64,000 bases of DNA from contig NZ_JAHBDK010000027.1 of assembly GCF_019956415.1 (NCBI RefSeq), forward strand, positions 18,834-82,833, written 5' to 3'. Of this stretch, positions 24,044 through 36,294 are shown in pieces; positions within the stretch are counted from its first letter, which is position 1, and every line of letters begins with the position of its first letter. The translations under genes were made by a program, and so were the position numbers. This DNA is from Pseudomonas sp. GL-B-19 (GTDB taxonomy: Bacteria > Pseudomonadota > Gammaproteobacteria > Pseudomonadales > Pseudomonadaceae). Under the pieces are notes generated by a model that ran no database searches, was not told where the DNA came from, and saw only the letters and a list, made by a program, of their open reading frames with translations.

Positions 24044-26995
24044 TCACTCGGCATCCAGATGCAACGGCGTCACCACCCGGCCGTCACTTTGCGCTTCGCC
24101 AAGGTTGGCGTCGATGAAGTACACACGGTCGTCGGCCAGCTGACCTTTATCCACCAGATAGTCCTTGATGCTGCTCGCGCGCTCCTGCCCCAATTGACGC
24201 AACAGCACGTCACTGGTACTCCAGAACTTGATCACGTCGGCGCGCATTTTGGCGGTGCGTTCTTCCTTGCTCAGGTCCTTCCATTCGGCCGGCGGTTGAG
24301 TCTTCAGGCGCGTGCGGTAGATGCCTTCCAACAGCGGGCCTTTCTCGTTTTCCGGGACCACCAGCAATGAGGCCTGGGCCGGGACTTTGTCACCGCGACG
24401 CTGGAGCATTTTGTAGTAGTTGTATTGGTATTCCCGTTCCAGGCGTTGCTCGGCAATCAACGGGCCGTCACTGCTGGCGGCCGCCGTGCCTTCGATTTCA
24501 AGGCGCAGGGCCGGACGTTCCTTCAAGGCTTGGGACAGTTTGACCAACGCCCCTTCGGCTTCCTGGCTCAAATCGCTTGAGCCTGGTGCGAACGATACGG
24601 TGCCCAAGTCCTCGGAACCGCCGCCACTGACCAGTCCGCCAATCAGTTTGAACGGCGCAGCGGCGGCTTTGACGATCAGGTTGCGCAGGGTTTGCCAGAT
24701 AATCGGCATGACGCTGAACTGCGGATTATTGAGGTCGCCAGTGACAGGCAATTCGATGGAAATCTTGCCATCTACGTCTTTGAGCAAGGCAATCGCCAGT
24801 TTCAGCGGCAGACTCACAGCATCCGGGCTGTCGACTTTTTCACCCAACTGCAGTTGCTCGACCACCACTTTGTTTTCGGCCTTGAGCTGACCTTTGACGA
24901 TCAGGTAATGCAAGTCGAGGTTGAGCCGGCCCTTACGGATGCGATACCCGGCAAACTTGCCGGAGTAAGGCGTGAGCGTGGTCAGTTCCACACGTTTGAA
25001 ACTGGTGGCGATGTCGAGGCTGGCCATCGGGTCGAACGGATTGACCGCGCCCTTGATGGTCACCGGTGCATAACGGTCGACCTTGCCTTTGATATCCACG
25101 CTGGCCGGTTTTGCCTGACGGCTGTCGATGGTGCCGATCTGCCCGTTGAGCTGTTGCACGGCAGTGGCGAAGTTCGGTGTCAGGCTGAAGTCGGCGAAGT
25201 TGGCCGAGCCGTCGTTGATGGCGATACCGCCGATGTGAATGCCCAGTGGTTTGTCGTTGCTGGCCGGTTTGGCGGCGGTGGCTTTGGCGCCCGTGTCGGG
25301 CGATTGCGGGATCAACAGGTCATCGATGTTGGTGGTGCGATCTTCGTTGATCATGAAGCGCGTATAGGGCTGGAACAGGTTGACCTTGTCGATCGACAGG
25401 CTATCACCGTGCTGATAGTTCAGGCCTTCGAGCACCAACTGTTGCCACTTGAGGAAGTCGCGGGTTTTAAGGGTGTCGAGGGTGTGCAACTGATCGACTT
25501 GAACCCGGCCGGTGACGCTGAATGCCAGTGGCTCAGTGCTTTTCAGATCGACCGCCAGATCACTGCCGAGCATGCCGCTACGCAGTTCCAGGCGGATGAA
25601 TGGGGTGATGTAGGACTGGGCGACACGCAGGTCGATGTCTTTGGTCTGCCCCTTCAGCTTGGCGCTGATCGGGGCGAGATTGACCACGCCGTCGGCCAAA
25701 ACCTTGCCTTGTTTGCCCACGCCAGTGTCGAGCTTGAGATTAAAAGGCGAACCGTTAAGGCTGTCGAAGTTCTGCAGGTCCAGATTCAACGGGCCGACTT
25801 CCAGCGCCACAGCGGGTTGCGCCTTGCGGTCGGCCAGGTGTACCTGGGAATCGCGCAGCTGCACGTCTTTGAGCAGCACTTGCCACGGTTTGCCCGGTGG
25901 CGTCGGTTCAGGTTTGGGTGAGTCGGCTGCCGCTGGCGTACTGGCGGGTTCAGCCTTGGCCTTGGCGGCGGGTTTGGACGGCTGGCTGGCGAACAGTTTT
26001 TGCCAGTCGAGTTGCCCGTCGGCTTCGAGGGCGGCCCAGGTTTCCAGCTTGTGGCTGCGAATCTTGCCGACCACCACGAGTTGCTTGGCCAGGTCTACCG
26101 TGGTTTCGCTGATGTCCAGTCGTTCAAGCTTCGCCAACGGCCGTCCGTCCGGGGCCTTGATCGCGAAAGGCGCGACGCTGACAGCGACATTGCTCAGCAG
26201 CAGTTGGGTTTCTTTGGACAGATTGAGCTTGTAGTCGGTACTGAGGCTCATGATGCCCCTTTCGAGATCCAGGGGCACTGCGTCGCGCACATAGGGCCAG
26301 AAGGCTTTCATCTTGCCATCGGTGATTTTCAGCTTACCTTCGGAGGCGAGCGGGATCAGGCTGAAGTTGCCGGTCCAGTCGACCTGTCCGCCGTTGGGGC
26401 CGATGGCCACCAAGGTCATGTCGGCGCTGTCGTCGGGCAGGGTGCTGAGGTTTTTCAGCTCGAAGTCGAGTTTGTCGTAGAGGAACTCGATAGGTTCGCT
26501 TGGCCGGGCATCTTCAAAGTGCACGGTGCCGCCGGTCAATTCGATCCGCTCGATGCGCAGCGGAAACGGCTTGGCATCCGGGTCGGCGGGGGTGGGTTCG
26601 CTCGCTGGCAGTTTGAATAGCCCAAGTAGATTGAGCTTGCCGTCCTTGCTGAAGAGGATTTCAGTCTTGGGCTTGACCAGTTCGATCTCGGACAAATGCA
26701 CGGCCTTGGTCCACAGACTGTCCACTTGCAGGTTGGCGTACAGGCGTTCGAAGCCGAACTGCTCTTTGCCCGGCTCGCCGATGACCAGGCCCCAAAGGGT
26801 GACTTCCAGGCTGAACGGGTTGAGTTCGATCCGCTGAAGGTGGGCGGGCACCGTGGCGTAGTTGGCCAATTGTTGGTTGGCAACCCGCAACGCGATACCC
26901 GGTAAAATCAGAAACCCCAGCAAGCTGTAGAGGGCCAGAGCAGTCAACAAGGCGCCGATAGCGCGAATCAATCCTTTGGGCATGTGTGGCTTCAT
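24044..26995 (-). CDS. DUF748 / AsmA-like giant envelope protein
   Basis: 983 aa from the ATG at 26995; ATGs at 27028 and 26983 are also in frame. One N-terminal transmembrane helix (about residues 8-32) anchors a long periplasmic beta-rich region with AsmA-like repeats (DUF748; for example NPFSLEVTLWGLVIGEP, NKVVVEQLQLGEKVDSPDA). A C-terminal part (from about 800) resembles an OmpA-like peptidoglycan-binding module (VSFAPGSSDLSQEAEGAL). A Pro/Ala/Lys-rich linker lies near 350. AsmA-like proteins are thought to bridge the envelope for lipid transfer; that role here is inference. Confidence 0.85.
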   Translation of the reverse strand: MKPHMPKGLIRAIGALLTALALYSLLGFLILPGIALRVANQQLANYATVPAHLQRIELNPFSLEVTLWGLVIGEPGKEQFGFERLYANLQVDSLWTKAVHLSEIELVKPKTEILFSKDGKLNLLGLFKLPASEPTPADPDAKPFPLRIERIELTGGTVHFEDARPSEPIEFLYDKLDFELKNLSTLPDDSADMTLVAIGPNGGQVDWTGNFSLIPLASEGKLKITDGKMKAFWPYVRDAVPLDLERGIMSLSTDYKLNLSKETQLLLSNVAVSVAPFAIKAPDGRPLAKLERLDISETTVDLAKQLVVVGKIRSHKLETWAALEADGQLDWQKLFASQPSKPAAKAKAEPASTPAAADSPKPEPTPPGKPWQVLLKDVQLRDSQVHLADRKAQPAVALEVGPLNLDLQNFDSLNGSPFNLKLDTGVGKQGKVLADGVVNLAPISAKLKGQTKDIDLRVAQSYITPFIRLELRSGMLGSDLAVDLKSTEPLAFSVTGRVQVDQLHTLDTLKTRDFLKWQQLVLEGLNYQHGDSLSIDKVNLFQPYTRFMINEDRTTNIDDLLIPQSPDTGAKATAAKPASNDKPLGIHIGGIAINDGSANFADFSLTPNFATAVQQLNGQIGTIDSRQAKPASVDIKGKVDRYAPVTIKGAVNPFDPMASLDIATSFKRVELTTLTPYSGKFAGYRIRKGRLNLDLHYLIVKGQLKAENKVVVEQLQLGEKVDSPDAVSLPLKLAIALLKDVDGKISIELPVTGDLNNPQFSVMPIIWQTLRNLIVKAAAAPFKLIGGLVSGGGSEDLGTVSFAPGSSDLSQEAEGALVKLSQALKERPALRLEIEGTAAASSDGPLIAEQRLEREYQYNYYKMLQRRGDKVPAQASLLVVPENEKGPLLEGIYRTRLKTQPPAEWKDLSKEERTAKMRADVIKFWSTSDVLLRQLGQERASSIKDYLVDKGQLADDRVYFIDANLGEAQSDGRVVTPLHLDAE

Positions 26996-27088
26996 CTGTC
27001 TGAATCGGAGTGCCTTGGAGTATGGCATGCGATTGCAGTTCCGAAGTGACCACGCTTTGCAGGATTTAACTGAATTTTTGGGTGAATG

Positions 27089-28105
27089 TCAGAGCTGCAG
27101 GATCAGCGTTTTCAGCGGCGGCTGCTGATCCATCGACGGAAAATCAGCGCCCGGTGTCATCACTGTCCACTCGCGCACCGGTCGCCCGGCTTTCTCTGCG
27201 CAACGCAGCACCTGTTCGCGCCAGTCGTCCATGCTGACTTTTGCCAGGTTGTTGCAGCAGATCAGTACGCCATTGTCGGCGGTGGTCAGCAGCGCGGGTT
27301 TGAGCAGACTCTGGTAGTCGCGCAGCAGGTCGACGGTGCCGAAAGCACTCTTGGCCCACGCGGGAGGGTCGAGCAACACCAGGTCGTACTGGCGCTGTTC
27401 CAGGCGTTGGTAGCTCGGCAGTTTCTGCCCGCGCCGCTGGCTGATTGGTAGGCCGGCCAGTTGGCGGATCGCCGGGAAGTAATCGGACTGGACGAATTGC
27501 ATGGCTGGCAACTGCGGATTCAGTAGACCGTTCTCACGGCCGACTGCCAGGTTGCCCTCGGCGAAATCCAGGTTGCACACCTCACGGGCGCCACCGGCCG
27601 CAGCGCTCAGGCCGACGCCACAGGTGTAGGCAAACAGGTTGAGCACGCTTTTGTTTTGGCTGTGCGCTTTGACCCAGCCACGGGTATTGCGCAGGTCGAG
27701 GAACAGCAGAGGATCCTGGCCGGCATGACGCCCGCGAACCCGGTAATTCAGGCCCCATTCGTGGCCAACCAAATCCTCCAGCGCCGCCTCATTCGCACGG
27801 TAGACCGTGTCTTCACGGTCGATGCGCGAATTGCCCCGGGAGCGGTCGTTGTAGACCAGCAGGGTGTCGAGGCCCAAATGCTGGTTGATCGTCTCGTGCA
27901 GGTGCAGCAGTGAGTCGCGTTCCAGCGACTGGTGAAAGCTTTGCACCAGCAGCTGCGGGCCATAGCGGTCGATGGTCAGGCCGCCGGCGCCTTCCTGGCT
28001 GCCGTGGAACAGTCGATAGCAATCGGTGCCTTGCTGATGCAGTTCGGCAAGCAGGTCCTGGCGATGTTCGAGGGCGGCGCGCAGCGCCTGATTCAAGGAA
28101 GACAT
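27089..28105 (-). CDS. Class I SAM-dependent rRNA-type methyltransferase (RlmI/COG1092-like)
   Basis: 338 aa. An N-terminal PUA-like/EEHEE region with GGLTIDRYG is followed by the SAM-binding fold VLNLFAYTCGVGLSAAAGGA (motif I) and the catalytic motif LLDPPAWAKS (NPPxF/DPP-type). These mark the RlmI/RlmK-type cytosine-C5 or guanine methyltransferases acting on 23S rRNA. The target base cannot be read from the sequence. Confidence 0.82.
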   Translation of the reverse strand: MSSLNQALRAALEHRQDLLAELHQQGTDCYRLFHGSQEGAGGLTIDRYGPQLLVQSFHQSLERDSLLHLHETINQHLGLDTLLVYNDRSRGNSRIDREDTVYRANEAALEDLVGHEWGLNYRVRGRHAGQDPLLFLDLRNTRGWVKAHSQNKSVLNLFAYTCGVGLSAAAGGAREVCNLDFAEGNLAVGRENGLLNPQLPAMQFVQSDYFPAIRQLAGLPISQRRGQKLPSYQRLEQRQYDLVLLDPPAWAKSAFGTVDLLRDYQSLLKPALLTTADNGVLICCNNLAKVSMDDWREQVLRCAEKAGRPVREWTVMTPGADFPSMDQQPPLKTLILQL

Positions 28106-28173
28106 GCTGGGCGCCTTGCAGGAGGGAATTTGGCGCGGGAGTTTAACAGCTTGGCGCCACACCGAGGTGCTGC

Positions 28174-28267
28174 CTTCGCGAGCAGGCTCGCTCCCACAAG
28201 AGATCTCAACTGTTTGCACATTTATGTTCGACACATATCCACTGTGGGAGCGAGCCTGCTCGCGAAG
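28174..28267. repeat. REPIN, GTGGGAGCGAGC type
   Basis: Near-perfect inverted arms cttcgcgagcaggctcgctc and gagcgagcctgctcgcgaag around a 46-bp spacer; it ends 12 bp before the stop of the DUF2236 gene. Confidence 0.92.
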
Positions 28268-28278
28268 CTTTTAGCTTT

Positions 28279-29151
28279 TCAGGTGAGCAACCCCATCCGC
28301 CGTTTAGCCCGCTGCACCGAGCCATTTCGCACCGCCCAGCGCAGCATCGGCGCGCTGCGATTGACGCTGGTGCGGATCAGTTTGCGTTGCAACGGGTTTT
28401 GGCTGACGCCCAGCATGTCACTGGCCCAGTCAGGCAACAGATCGATGCCGGCCTGCATCATCAAACTGCCGAAAGGTTTGGCCAAACGGCTGGGGGAGGG
28501 CGCGTTCAGCAACAGTCGCAAGACTTCGCGGCTGCGCTCATCGCACAGCAACTGTGGGCGAATGCGCTCAAGGTAATCAGCCATTTCCTGCCGCGAACGG
28601 GGCACATCACGGGCGCCCAGTCGTTCGGCGACCAACGCGATTTCCCCGTAGTAACGGTCTTGGTCGGCCAGTGACAGATTCGGATTGCGATAACGCAAAT
28701 GCGCGGCGAGAAAGTTGCTGACTTCGGCCACATGCACCCAGGTCAGCAGGTCTGGATCGCTGGCCGCATAGGGGCGCCCGTCCGGCGCAGTGCCCGTCAC
28801 TTGCAGGTGGATAGTGCGGACTTTCTCGATCAGCCAGTCGGCATCCTTTCGCGAGCCAAACGTGGTGCCGGAGATGAACTGCCCGGTGCGACGCAGCCGG
28901 CCGAGCATGTCCTGGCGAAAATTCGAATGGTCCCAGACACCAGCCAGGGCCAATGGATGCAAGGCTTGCAGCATCAGGGCACTGATGCCGCCGATCAGCA
29001 TGCTGCTGAAATCGCCATGCACTTGCCAACTCACCGAGTCGGGGCCGAACAGGCCGGGATCGCCTTTGGGATTTTCCAGATCGAGCTTGCCGAGGGACAG
29101 ACCGGTCAGGCTCATGATCTGGGTTTCGATGCGGGTACGGATGAATTCCAT
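28279..29151 (-). CDS. DUF2236 / MpaB-type oxygenase family protein
   Basis: 290 aa. Signature segments of the ER-bound oxygenase MpaB / latex-clearing family are visible: SWQVHGDFSSMLIGGISALMLQALHPLALAGV (His candidates for b-type heme), TWVHVAEVSNF and the C-terminal basic region. The substrate is unknown. The start ATG lies 50 bp from the acsA stop. Confidence 0.85.
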   Translation of the reverse strand: MEFIRTRIETQIMSLTGLSLGKLDLENPKGDPGLFGPDSVSWQVHGDFSSMLIGGISALMLQALHPLALAGVWDHSNFRQDMLGRLRRTGQFISGTTFGSRKDADWLIEKVRTIHLQVTGTAPDGRPYAASDPDLLTWVHVAEVSNFLAAHLRYRNPNLSLADQDRYYGEIALVAERLGARDVPRSRQEMADYLERIRPQLLCDERSREVLRLLLNAPSPSRLAKPFGSLMMQAGIDLLPDWASDMLGVSQNPLQRKLIRTSVNRSAPMLRWAVRNGSVQRAKRRMGLLT

Positions 29152-29201
29152 GGCGACTCAGTGGCGAACATAAAACGCGGCCATTGCTGGCCGCGCGAGG
29201 C

Positions 29202-31139
<1,938 letters not shown>

Positions 31140-31189
31140 GACGGTTCCTTATTCTTGTTGTGCGACAAGAGGGGAGCTACACGACCCTC

Positions 31190-31277
31190 GTAGGAGCTGG
31201 CTTGCCAGCGAAGGCGGTGTGTCATTCAACATTTATGTCGACTGATCCACCGCTTCGCTGGCAAGCCAGCTCCTACA
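31190..31277. repeat. REPIN, GTAGGAGCTGGC type
   Basis: Arms gtaggagctggcttgccagc and gctggcaagccagctcctac inverted about a 45-bp spacer. A second REP family, different from the GTGGGAGC type. Between acsA and pgi. Confidence 0.92.
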
Positions 31278-31308
31278 AGGTTAGTACCGTCTGTAGTCTG
31301 GCGTCAGA

Positions 31309-32973
31309 TCAACCGCGGTGACGGCCGCGGAAGTAGTTGATCAGGCCTTGGGTCGAGGCATCGTCAGCCGGGGTTTCTTCGCTGCCGACCAGACGGTTGT
31401 AGACGCCTTTGCCCAGTTCTTTACCCAGCTCCACGCCCCACTGATCGAAGGCGTTGATGCCCCAGATCACGCTTTGCACGAAGACTTTGTGTTCGTACAT
31501 CGCCACCAGTGCGCCGAGACGACGCGGGCTGATGCGTTCGACCACCAGGGTGTTGCTCGGACGGTTGCCCGGGATCACCTTGTGCGCCGCCAGTTTCTGC
31601 ACGTCGTCTTCGCTCATGCCCTTGTCACGCAGTTCTGCTTGCGCCTCGCTAAGGGTCTTGCCGAGCATCAGCGCCTGGCTTTGCGACAGGCAGTTGGCGT
31701 ACAGCCACTGGTGGTGGTCGGACACCGGGTTGAAGCTGACGATCGGCACGATGAAGTCGGCCGGGATCAGTTGGGTGCCTTGGTGCAGCAGCTGGTGATA
31801 GGCGTGTTGGCCGTTGCAACCGACGCCACCCCAGATGACCGGGCCGGTGTCGGTGGACACCGGGGTGCCGTCCTGACGCACACTCTTGCCGTTGGACTCC
31901 ATGTCCAGCTGTTGCAAGTGCTTGGTGATGTTGCGCAGGTAGTGGTCGTACGGCAGGATCGCGTGGCTTTGCGCGCCCCAGAAATTGCCGTACCACACGC
32001 CGAGCAAGGCCAGCAGCACCGGCATGTTCTGTTCGAAAGGCGCGCTCTGGAAATGCTGGTCCATGGTGTAGGCACCGGACAGCAGTTCCTTGAAGTTCGA
32101 CATGCCGATGGCCAGCGCGATGGGCAAGCCGATGGCCGACCACAGCGAGTAACGGCCGCCGACCCAGTCCCACATCGGGAAGATGTTTTCTTCGCGAATA
32201 CCGAACGCCACCGCCGCGGCATTGTTGCTGGAAACGGCGATGAAGTGACGATGCAGTTCGGCTTCCGAACCACCCTGAGCCAGGTACCAGGCGCGTGCTG
32301 CCTGGGCATTCTTCAGGGTTTCGAGGGTGTTGAAGGATTTCGACGAAACGATAAACAGCGTGGTCTCTGCACGCAGCTTCATGGTCAGTTCGTGGAACTC
32401 ACTGCCATCGATGTTCGCCAGGTAGTGACAACGCACGCCTTTCTGGGCGTAGGACAGCAGCGCCTCGGACACAAGCTCAGGGCCGAGGAACGAGCCACCG
32501 ATGCCGATGTTCACTACGTCAGTGATCGGCTTCTCGGTGTAACCGCGCCAAAGGCCATCGTGGATACGGCCCACGAGGTCGGTGATCTGGTTCAGTACCT
32601 TGTGTACCTGCGGCATCACGTTGACGCCGTCCACCGACAGCTTGTCGCCGACCGGGCGACGCAGGGCGGTGTGCAGCGCGGGGCGGCCTTCGGAGGCGTT
32701 GACGATTTCACCGTCGAACAGCGACTTGATCGCGCCGCTGAGGTCGACTTCGTTGGCCAGACCTACCAGCAGATTGCGGGTCTCGGCGTTGATCAGGTTC
32801 TTCGAGTAATCGAGAAACAGTCCGCAGCTGCTAAGAGTAAATTGAGTAAAACGCTGCGGGTCGGCATTGAAGGCTTCGCGCATGCTGAAATCCTGCATGG
32901 CTTGGCGGTGATCATTCAGCGCCTGCCAAGCGGGCAGAGCGGTCACGTCTTGAGGAGTGCGGTAGTACGCCAT
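31309..32973 (-). CDS. pgi: Glucose-6-phosphate isomerase
   Basis: 554 aa, full length. PGI signatures: [15 protein letters not shown] (about 149-163), the [19 protein letters not shown] block (about 262-280), and [20 protein letters not shown] segment ([20 protein letters not shown], about 509-528). Catalytic Glu, His and Lys lie in conserved context ([28 protein letters not shown]). Confidence 0.97.
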   Translation of the reverse strand: MAYYRTPQDVTALPAWQALNDHRQAMQDFSMREAFNADPQRFTQFTLSSCGLFLDYSKNLINAETRNLLVGLANEVDLSGAIKSLFDGEIVNASEGRPALHTALRRPVGDKLSVDGVNVMPQVHKVLNQITDLVGRIHDGLWRGYTEKPITDVVNIGIGGSFLGPELVSEALLSYAQKGVRCHYLANIDGSEFHELTMKLRAETTLFIVSSKSFNTLETLKNAQAARAWYLAQGGSEAELHRHFIAVSSNNAAAVAFGIREENIFPMWDWVGGRYSLWSAIGLPIALAIGMSNFKELLSGAYTMDQHFQSAPFEQNMPVLLALLGVWYGNFWGAQSHAILPYDHYLRNITKHLQQLDMESNGKSVRQDGTPVSTDTGPVIWGGVGCNGQHAYHQLLHQGTQLIPADFIVPIVSFNPVSDHHQWLYANCLSQSQALMLGKTLSEAQAELRDKGMSEDDVQKLAAHKVIPGNRPSNTLVVERISPRRLGALVAMYEHKVFVQSVIWGINAFDQWGVELGKELGKGVYNRLVGSEETPADDASTQGLINYFRGRHRG

Positions 32974-33202
32974 CGCTGCGGGTTTCCTTTTTACTTGAAC
33001 GGCTTTTTGGACACTAAAAATCCCGGAGCGCTGCGGGTCGGCGTCCGGTCAACTGCGTCGACACGATTTCATGGCGCAGGGCGAATACAGTAAACCCCGC
33101 GCCTTGATCTGTCTTGACTTTGTCTGACCTGTTTCCGGTACTTTTTAACATTGAAGTCAGGAGCAGTCCGACAAACGGGAAAAAGACAGGATGTCGGTTC
33201 GA

Positions 33203-33583
33203 TCAGGCGACCTGGACCGGAATGGCATTGCTGGTGTGGCTCAGTTCATTGCCCGGCGCCATGTAGAGCATGCGCGGCTTGAAGTTGAGCAGCTCGGCTT
33301 CGCTGTAATGAGCGTAAGCGCAGATGATCACGCGGTCGCCGACCTTGGCTTTGTGGGCGGCAGCACCGTTGACCGAGATCATGCGCGAGCCTTCTTCACC
33401 ACGAATCGCGTAAGTGGTGAAGCGTTCGCCGTTGTCGACGTTATAGATCTGGATTTGCTCGTATTCACGGATGCCGGACAACTCCAGCCATTCGCCGTCG
33501 ATGGCGCAAGAGCCTTCGTAATCGAGTACTGCGTGGGTGACTTCGGCGCGATGCAGCTTGGCCTTGAGCATGATGGCGTGCAT
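33203..33583 (-). CDS. panD: Aspartate 1-decarboxylase PanD
   Basis: 126 aa pyruvoyl enzyme making beta-alanine for pantothenate. ATG at 33583. The self-cleavage site Gly24-Ser25 is intact in YEGSCAIDG, and Tyr58-type context ([12 protein letters not shown]) and [12 protein letters not shown] are conserved. It is separated from panC by a REPIN, so it may or may not be co-transcribed. Confidence 0.97.
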   Translation of the reverse strand: MHAIMLKAKLHRAEVTHAVLDYEGSCAIDGEWLELSGIREYEQIQIYNVDNGERFTTYAIRGEEGSRMISVNGAAAHKAKVGDRVIICAYAHYSEAELLNFKPRMLYMAPGNELSHTSNAIPVQVA

Positions 33584-33677
33584 GAGTGTTTTCCCAGGTC
33601 GGAATCGAACGGCGGGCAGTTTGCCCGAAGGCTTTGTGGGCGGCAATACGATGCAGGAATTGACGCGGGAGACCAAT

Positions 33678-33766
33678 GTAGGAGCTGGCTTGCCAGCGAA
33701 GGCGGTGTGTCAGTCAACATCAATGCTGAATGACCCGCCGCCTTCGCTGGCAAGCCAGCTCCTACA
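33678..33766. repeat. REPIN, GTAGGAGCTGGC type
   Basis: Arms gtaggagctggcttgccagc and gctggcaagccagctcctac, same family and nearly the same spacer as the one at 31190. It sits between panD and panC. Confidence 0.92.
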
Positions 33767-33777
33767 GGGGTGGTGTT

Positions 33778-34638
33778 TTAGGCAGAGGCGTCGAGGTTCA
33801 GGTGCAGGTTGTCGATCAACCGTGTGGTGCCAAGGAACGCCGCGACCAGAATCACCAGATCGCGATCATCTGCCGTGGCCGGACGCAAGGTCAGCGCATG
33901 GCGAATCTCCAGGTAATCGGGACGCAATCCAGCCACTTCAAGCTGTTTGATCTGCACGTCGATCAGCGCGGGGAAATCCCGCTCACCCTGTTTGATCGCG
34001 TCGGCAATCGAACTCAGTGTGCGATAGACCACCGGCGCCACAGCCCGCTGCTCTTCGCTGAGGAAACCATTGCGAGAAGACAGTGCCAAGCCGTCGGCCG
34101 CACGGACAGTCGGCTCACCAATGATCTGGACCGGCATGTTCAGGTCATGGACCAGGGATTTGATCACCGCCAGTTGCTGGTAGTCTTTCTGGCCGAAGAC
34201 CGCGAGGTCCGGCTGGACCATGTTGAACAATTTGCTGACCACCGTCGCCACACCTTCAAAATGCCCTGGGCGGCTGGCGCCGCACAGGCCTTCAGACAAC
34301 AGCGGAACGCTGACGCGCGTCTGGCCGGCCATGCCGTCGGGGTACATTTCTTCAGCGCTAGGCGCGAACAGCAAGTGGCAACCGGCCTGGAGCAGTTTCT
34401 CCTGGTCGGCGGCGAGGGTGCGCGGGTACTTGTCGAGGTCTTCGCCGGCACCGAATTGCAACGGATTGACGAAAATGCTCGCGACCACGAAATCCACCCG
34501 TTGGGAGGCTTTGGTAATCAGCGCAATATGACCGCTGTGCAGGTTGCCCATGGTCGGCACGAAGCCGATGCGCTTGCCTTCACTGCGGGCACGGGCCACG
34601 GCGGCCCGCAGTTCGCGTACGGTTTTTACGGTGTTCAT
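33778..34638 (-). CDS. panC: Pantothenate synthetase PanC
   Basis: Joins pantoate and beta-alanine using ATP. 286 aa. Motifs [14 protein letters not shown] (HIGH-type, about 28-41), [22 protein letters not shown] and the KMSKS-like [12 protein letters not shown] at 34638 overlaps the panB stop by 4 bp. Confidence 0.97.
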   Translation of the reverse strand: MNTVKTVRELRAAVARARSEGKRIGFVPTMGNLHSGHIALITKASQRVDFVVASIFVNPLQFGAGEDLDKYPRTLAADQEKLLQAGCHLLFAPSAEEMYPDGMAGQTRVSVPLLSEGLCGASRPGHFEGVATVVSKLFNMVQPDLAVFGQKDYQQLAVIKSLVHDLNMPVQIIGEPTVRAADGLALSSRNGFLSEEQRAVAPVVYRTLSSIADAIKQGERDFPALIDVQIKQLEVAGLRPDYLEIRHALTLRPATADDRDLVILVAAFLGTTRLIDNLHLNLDASA

Positions 34639-35435
34639 GCAGAGAATCCGTGTTCGATACCTGGGAAAGTCGCCGCTTTGACTTCAGTCACGTAAGCATT
34701 CAGGGCTGCTTGAATGGTGTGCTGTCCGGTCATGAAGTTCTTCACGAATTTTGGCACGCGACCGGTAATCGACAAGCCCAGCATGTCGTGCAGGACCAGT
34801 ACCTGGCCGTCGGTGCCACTGCCGGCGCCGATACCAATGACCGGAATCTTCACGGCCTGGGTAATTTCTTCGGCCAGTTCGCTGGGCACGCATTCAAGCA
34901 GCAACATGGCTGCCCCGGCCTGTTCCAGCGAAATGGCATCGGCACGCATTTGCCGAGCCTGGTTTTCGTTGCGACCCTGGACTTTGTAACCGCCCAGGAT
35001 GTTCACCGATTGCGGCGTCAGCCCCAAGTGCGCGCACACCGGGATGCCGCGCTCGGCCAGCAGGCGGATCGAGTCTGCCAGCCACAGAGCGCCTTCTACC
35101 TTGACCATGTGCGCACCGGCTTGCATCAACAGGGCACTGTTGGTCATGGCTTGTTCGGTGGTGGCGTAGGCCATGAACGGCAGGTCAGCGAGGATGAACG
35201 CATCGGTGTTGCCGCGTTTGACGGCTGCCACGTGGTAAGCCATGTCAGCGGTCGTCACAGGCAGGGTGCTGTCGTGACCCTGTAAAACCATGCCGAGGGA
35301 GTCGCCCACCAGCAGCACTTCGACGCCAGCCTCATTGCAGGCGTGGGCGAAGGTTGCGTCATAGCAGGTCAGCATGGTGATTTTTTCACCTTTTTGCTTG
35401 AGACCTTGCAGAGTGGTCAGGGTGATGGCTGGCAT
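34635..35435 (-). CDS. panB: 3-methyl-2-oxobutanoate hydroxymethyltransferase PanB
   Basis: First step of pantothenate synthesis. 266 aa. Mg-binding and substrate residues lie in the conserved blocks [30 protein letters not shown] and [27 protein letters not shown] near 199-220. First gene of panB-panC. Confidence 0.97.
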   Translation of the reverse strand: MPAITLTTLQGLKQKGEKITMLTCYDATFAHACNEAGVEVLLVGDSLGMVLQGHDSTLPVTTADMAYHVAAVKRGNTDAFILADLPFMAYATTEQAMTNSALLMQAGAHMVKVEGALWLADSIRLLAERGIPVCAHLGLTPQSVNILGGYKVQGRNENQARQMRADAISLEQAGAAMLLLECVPSELAEEITQAVKIPVIGIGAGSGTDGQVLVLHDMLGLSITGRVPKFVKNFMTGQHTIQAALNAYVTEVKAATFPGIEHGFSA

Positions 35436-35805
35436 GAAAAGATCCTCATTCAGGCGCTGTGGAAACTACTGCGAGTAACGCGCGTGATTCTTCGTTAAAT
35501 ACAGGCGCACGGTCTGTTGTCGTGCTTTTAAGGCCTGGATTGCGCCCTTCAATGCCGTGTTGGCGGCAGCGGGACGCCTATAGTCGTGAGGAGAACTCGG
35601 GAAGTCAATTGGATGTGTTACCGCGTTGTTACGACGGGGGTGTTACCGGCGTAACTGATGCGATTCAGCAGCAGATTCTGTGTTCGACACAAAAACCAAT
35701 GTGGGAGCGAGACCGGCTTGCCGGCGATGGCGTCCTGACAGTTAACATCTTTGGTGAATGTTAAGCAGCTATCGCGAGCAGGCTCGCTCCCACAGGGGAT
35801 TTGCG
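35436..35805. other. Gap between panB and folK
   Basis: 370 bp. The left 250 bp should carry the panBC promoter on the minus strand, but no clear -35/-10 was found. The right end is a REPIN. No gene seen. Confidence 0.6.
35700..35795. repeat. REPIN with unequal arms
   Basis: Right arm gcgagcaggctcgctcccac is of the GTGGGAGCGAGC type. The left arm gtgggagcgagaccggcttg changes to a different palindrome (accggcttgccggc). 11 bp past the folK stop. Confidence 0.85.
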
Positions 35806-36291
35806 TTAATTCGCAGGCAGGCGTTCCAGGCCAACGAACGGGCAGGCGACGAGTAATTCACCAAGAGTGCGACCATCGGCCAAACGCAAATCCGCAGGCG
35901 CCAGTTCGGCCAGCGGATACAGGACAAAGGCCCTTTCCTGCAGGTGGTAGTGAGGGACTTTGAGGCGAGGCTCGTCGATCAGTCGATCGCCAAACAGCAC
36001 GATGTCCAGATCCAGGGTGCGTGGTCCCCAGCGTTCAAGACGTTCGCGACCCTGTTCGTTCTCGATGGCTTGCAGCGCATCGAGCAGGTCCAGCGGTGCG
36101 AGGGTGCTGTCGAGGGCGGCGACCGCGTTGGTGTAACGCGGTTGGCCAGGCAGCAGCGAGTCGCTCTGATAAAACGCGGACACCCCGACCAGCTCGGTCT
36201 GTGGCAGCTGCGCCAGCGCATCGACGGCGTTGCGCAATTGTTCGGCGGGGTCAGCCAGATTGCTGCCCATGCCGATGTAGATGCGTTCCAT
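35806..36291 (-). CDS. folK: HPPK: 2-amino-4-hydroxy-6-hydroxymethyldihydropteridine diphosphokinase FolK
   Basis: 161 aa folate-pathway enzyme. Signature YIGMGSNL at the N terminus and the HPPK motif RWGPRTLDLDIVLFGD (about 87-102) with the metal-binding Asp pair. Directly follows pcnB (4 bp gap), the usual arrangement. Confidence 0.96.
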   Translation of the reverse strand: MERIYIGMGSNLADPAEQLRNAVDALAQLPQTELVGVSAFYQSDSLLPGQPRYTNAVAALDSTLAPLDLLDALQAIENEQGRERLERWGPRTLDLDIVLFGDRLIDEPRLKVPHYHLQERAFVLYPLAELAPADLRLADGRTLGELLVACPFVGLERLPAN

Positions 36292-36294
36292 GGA

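Noticed and set aside
31318..33093. 591-aa open frame opposite pgi
   Set aside because: Antisense shadow of a strongly conserved gene; Val/Gln/His-rich text with no family features.
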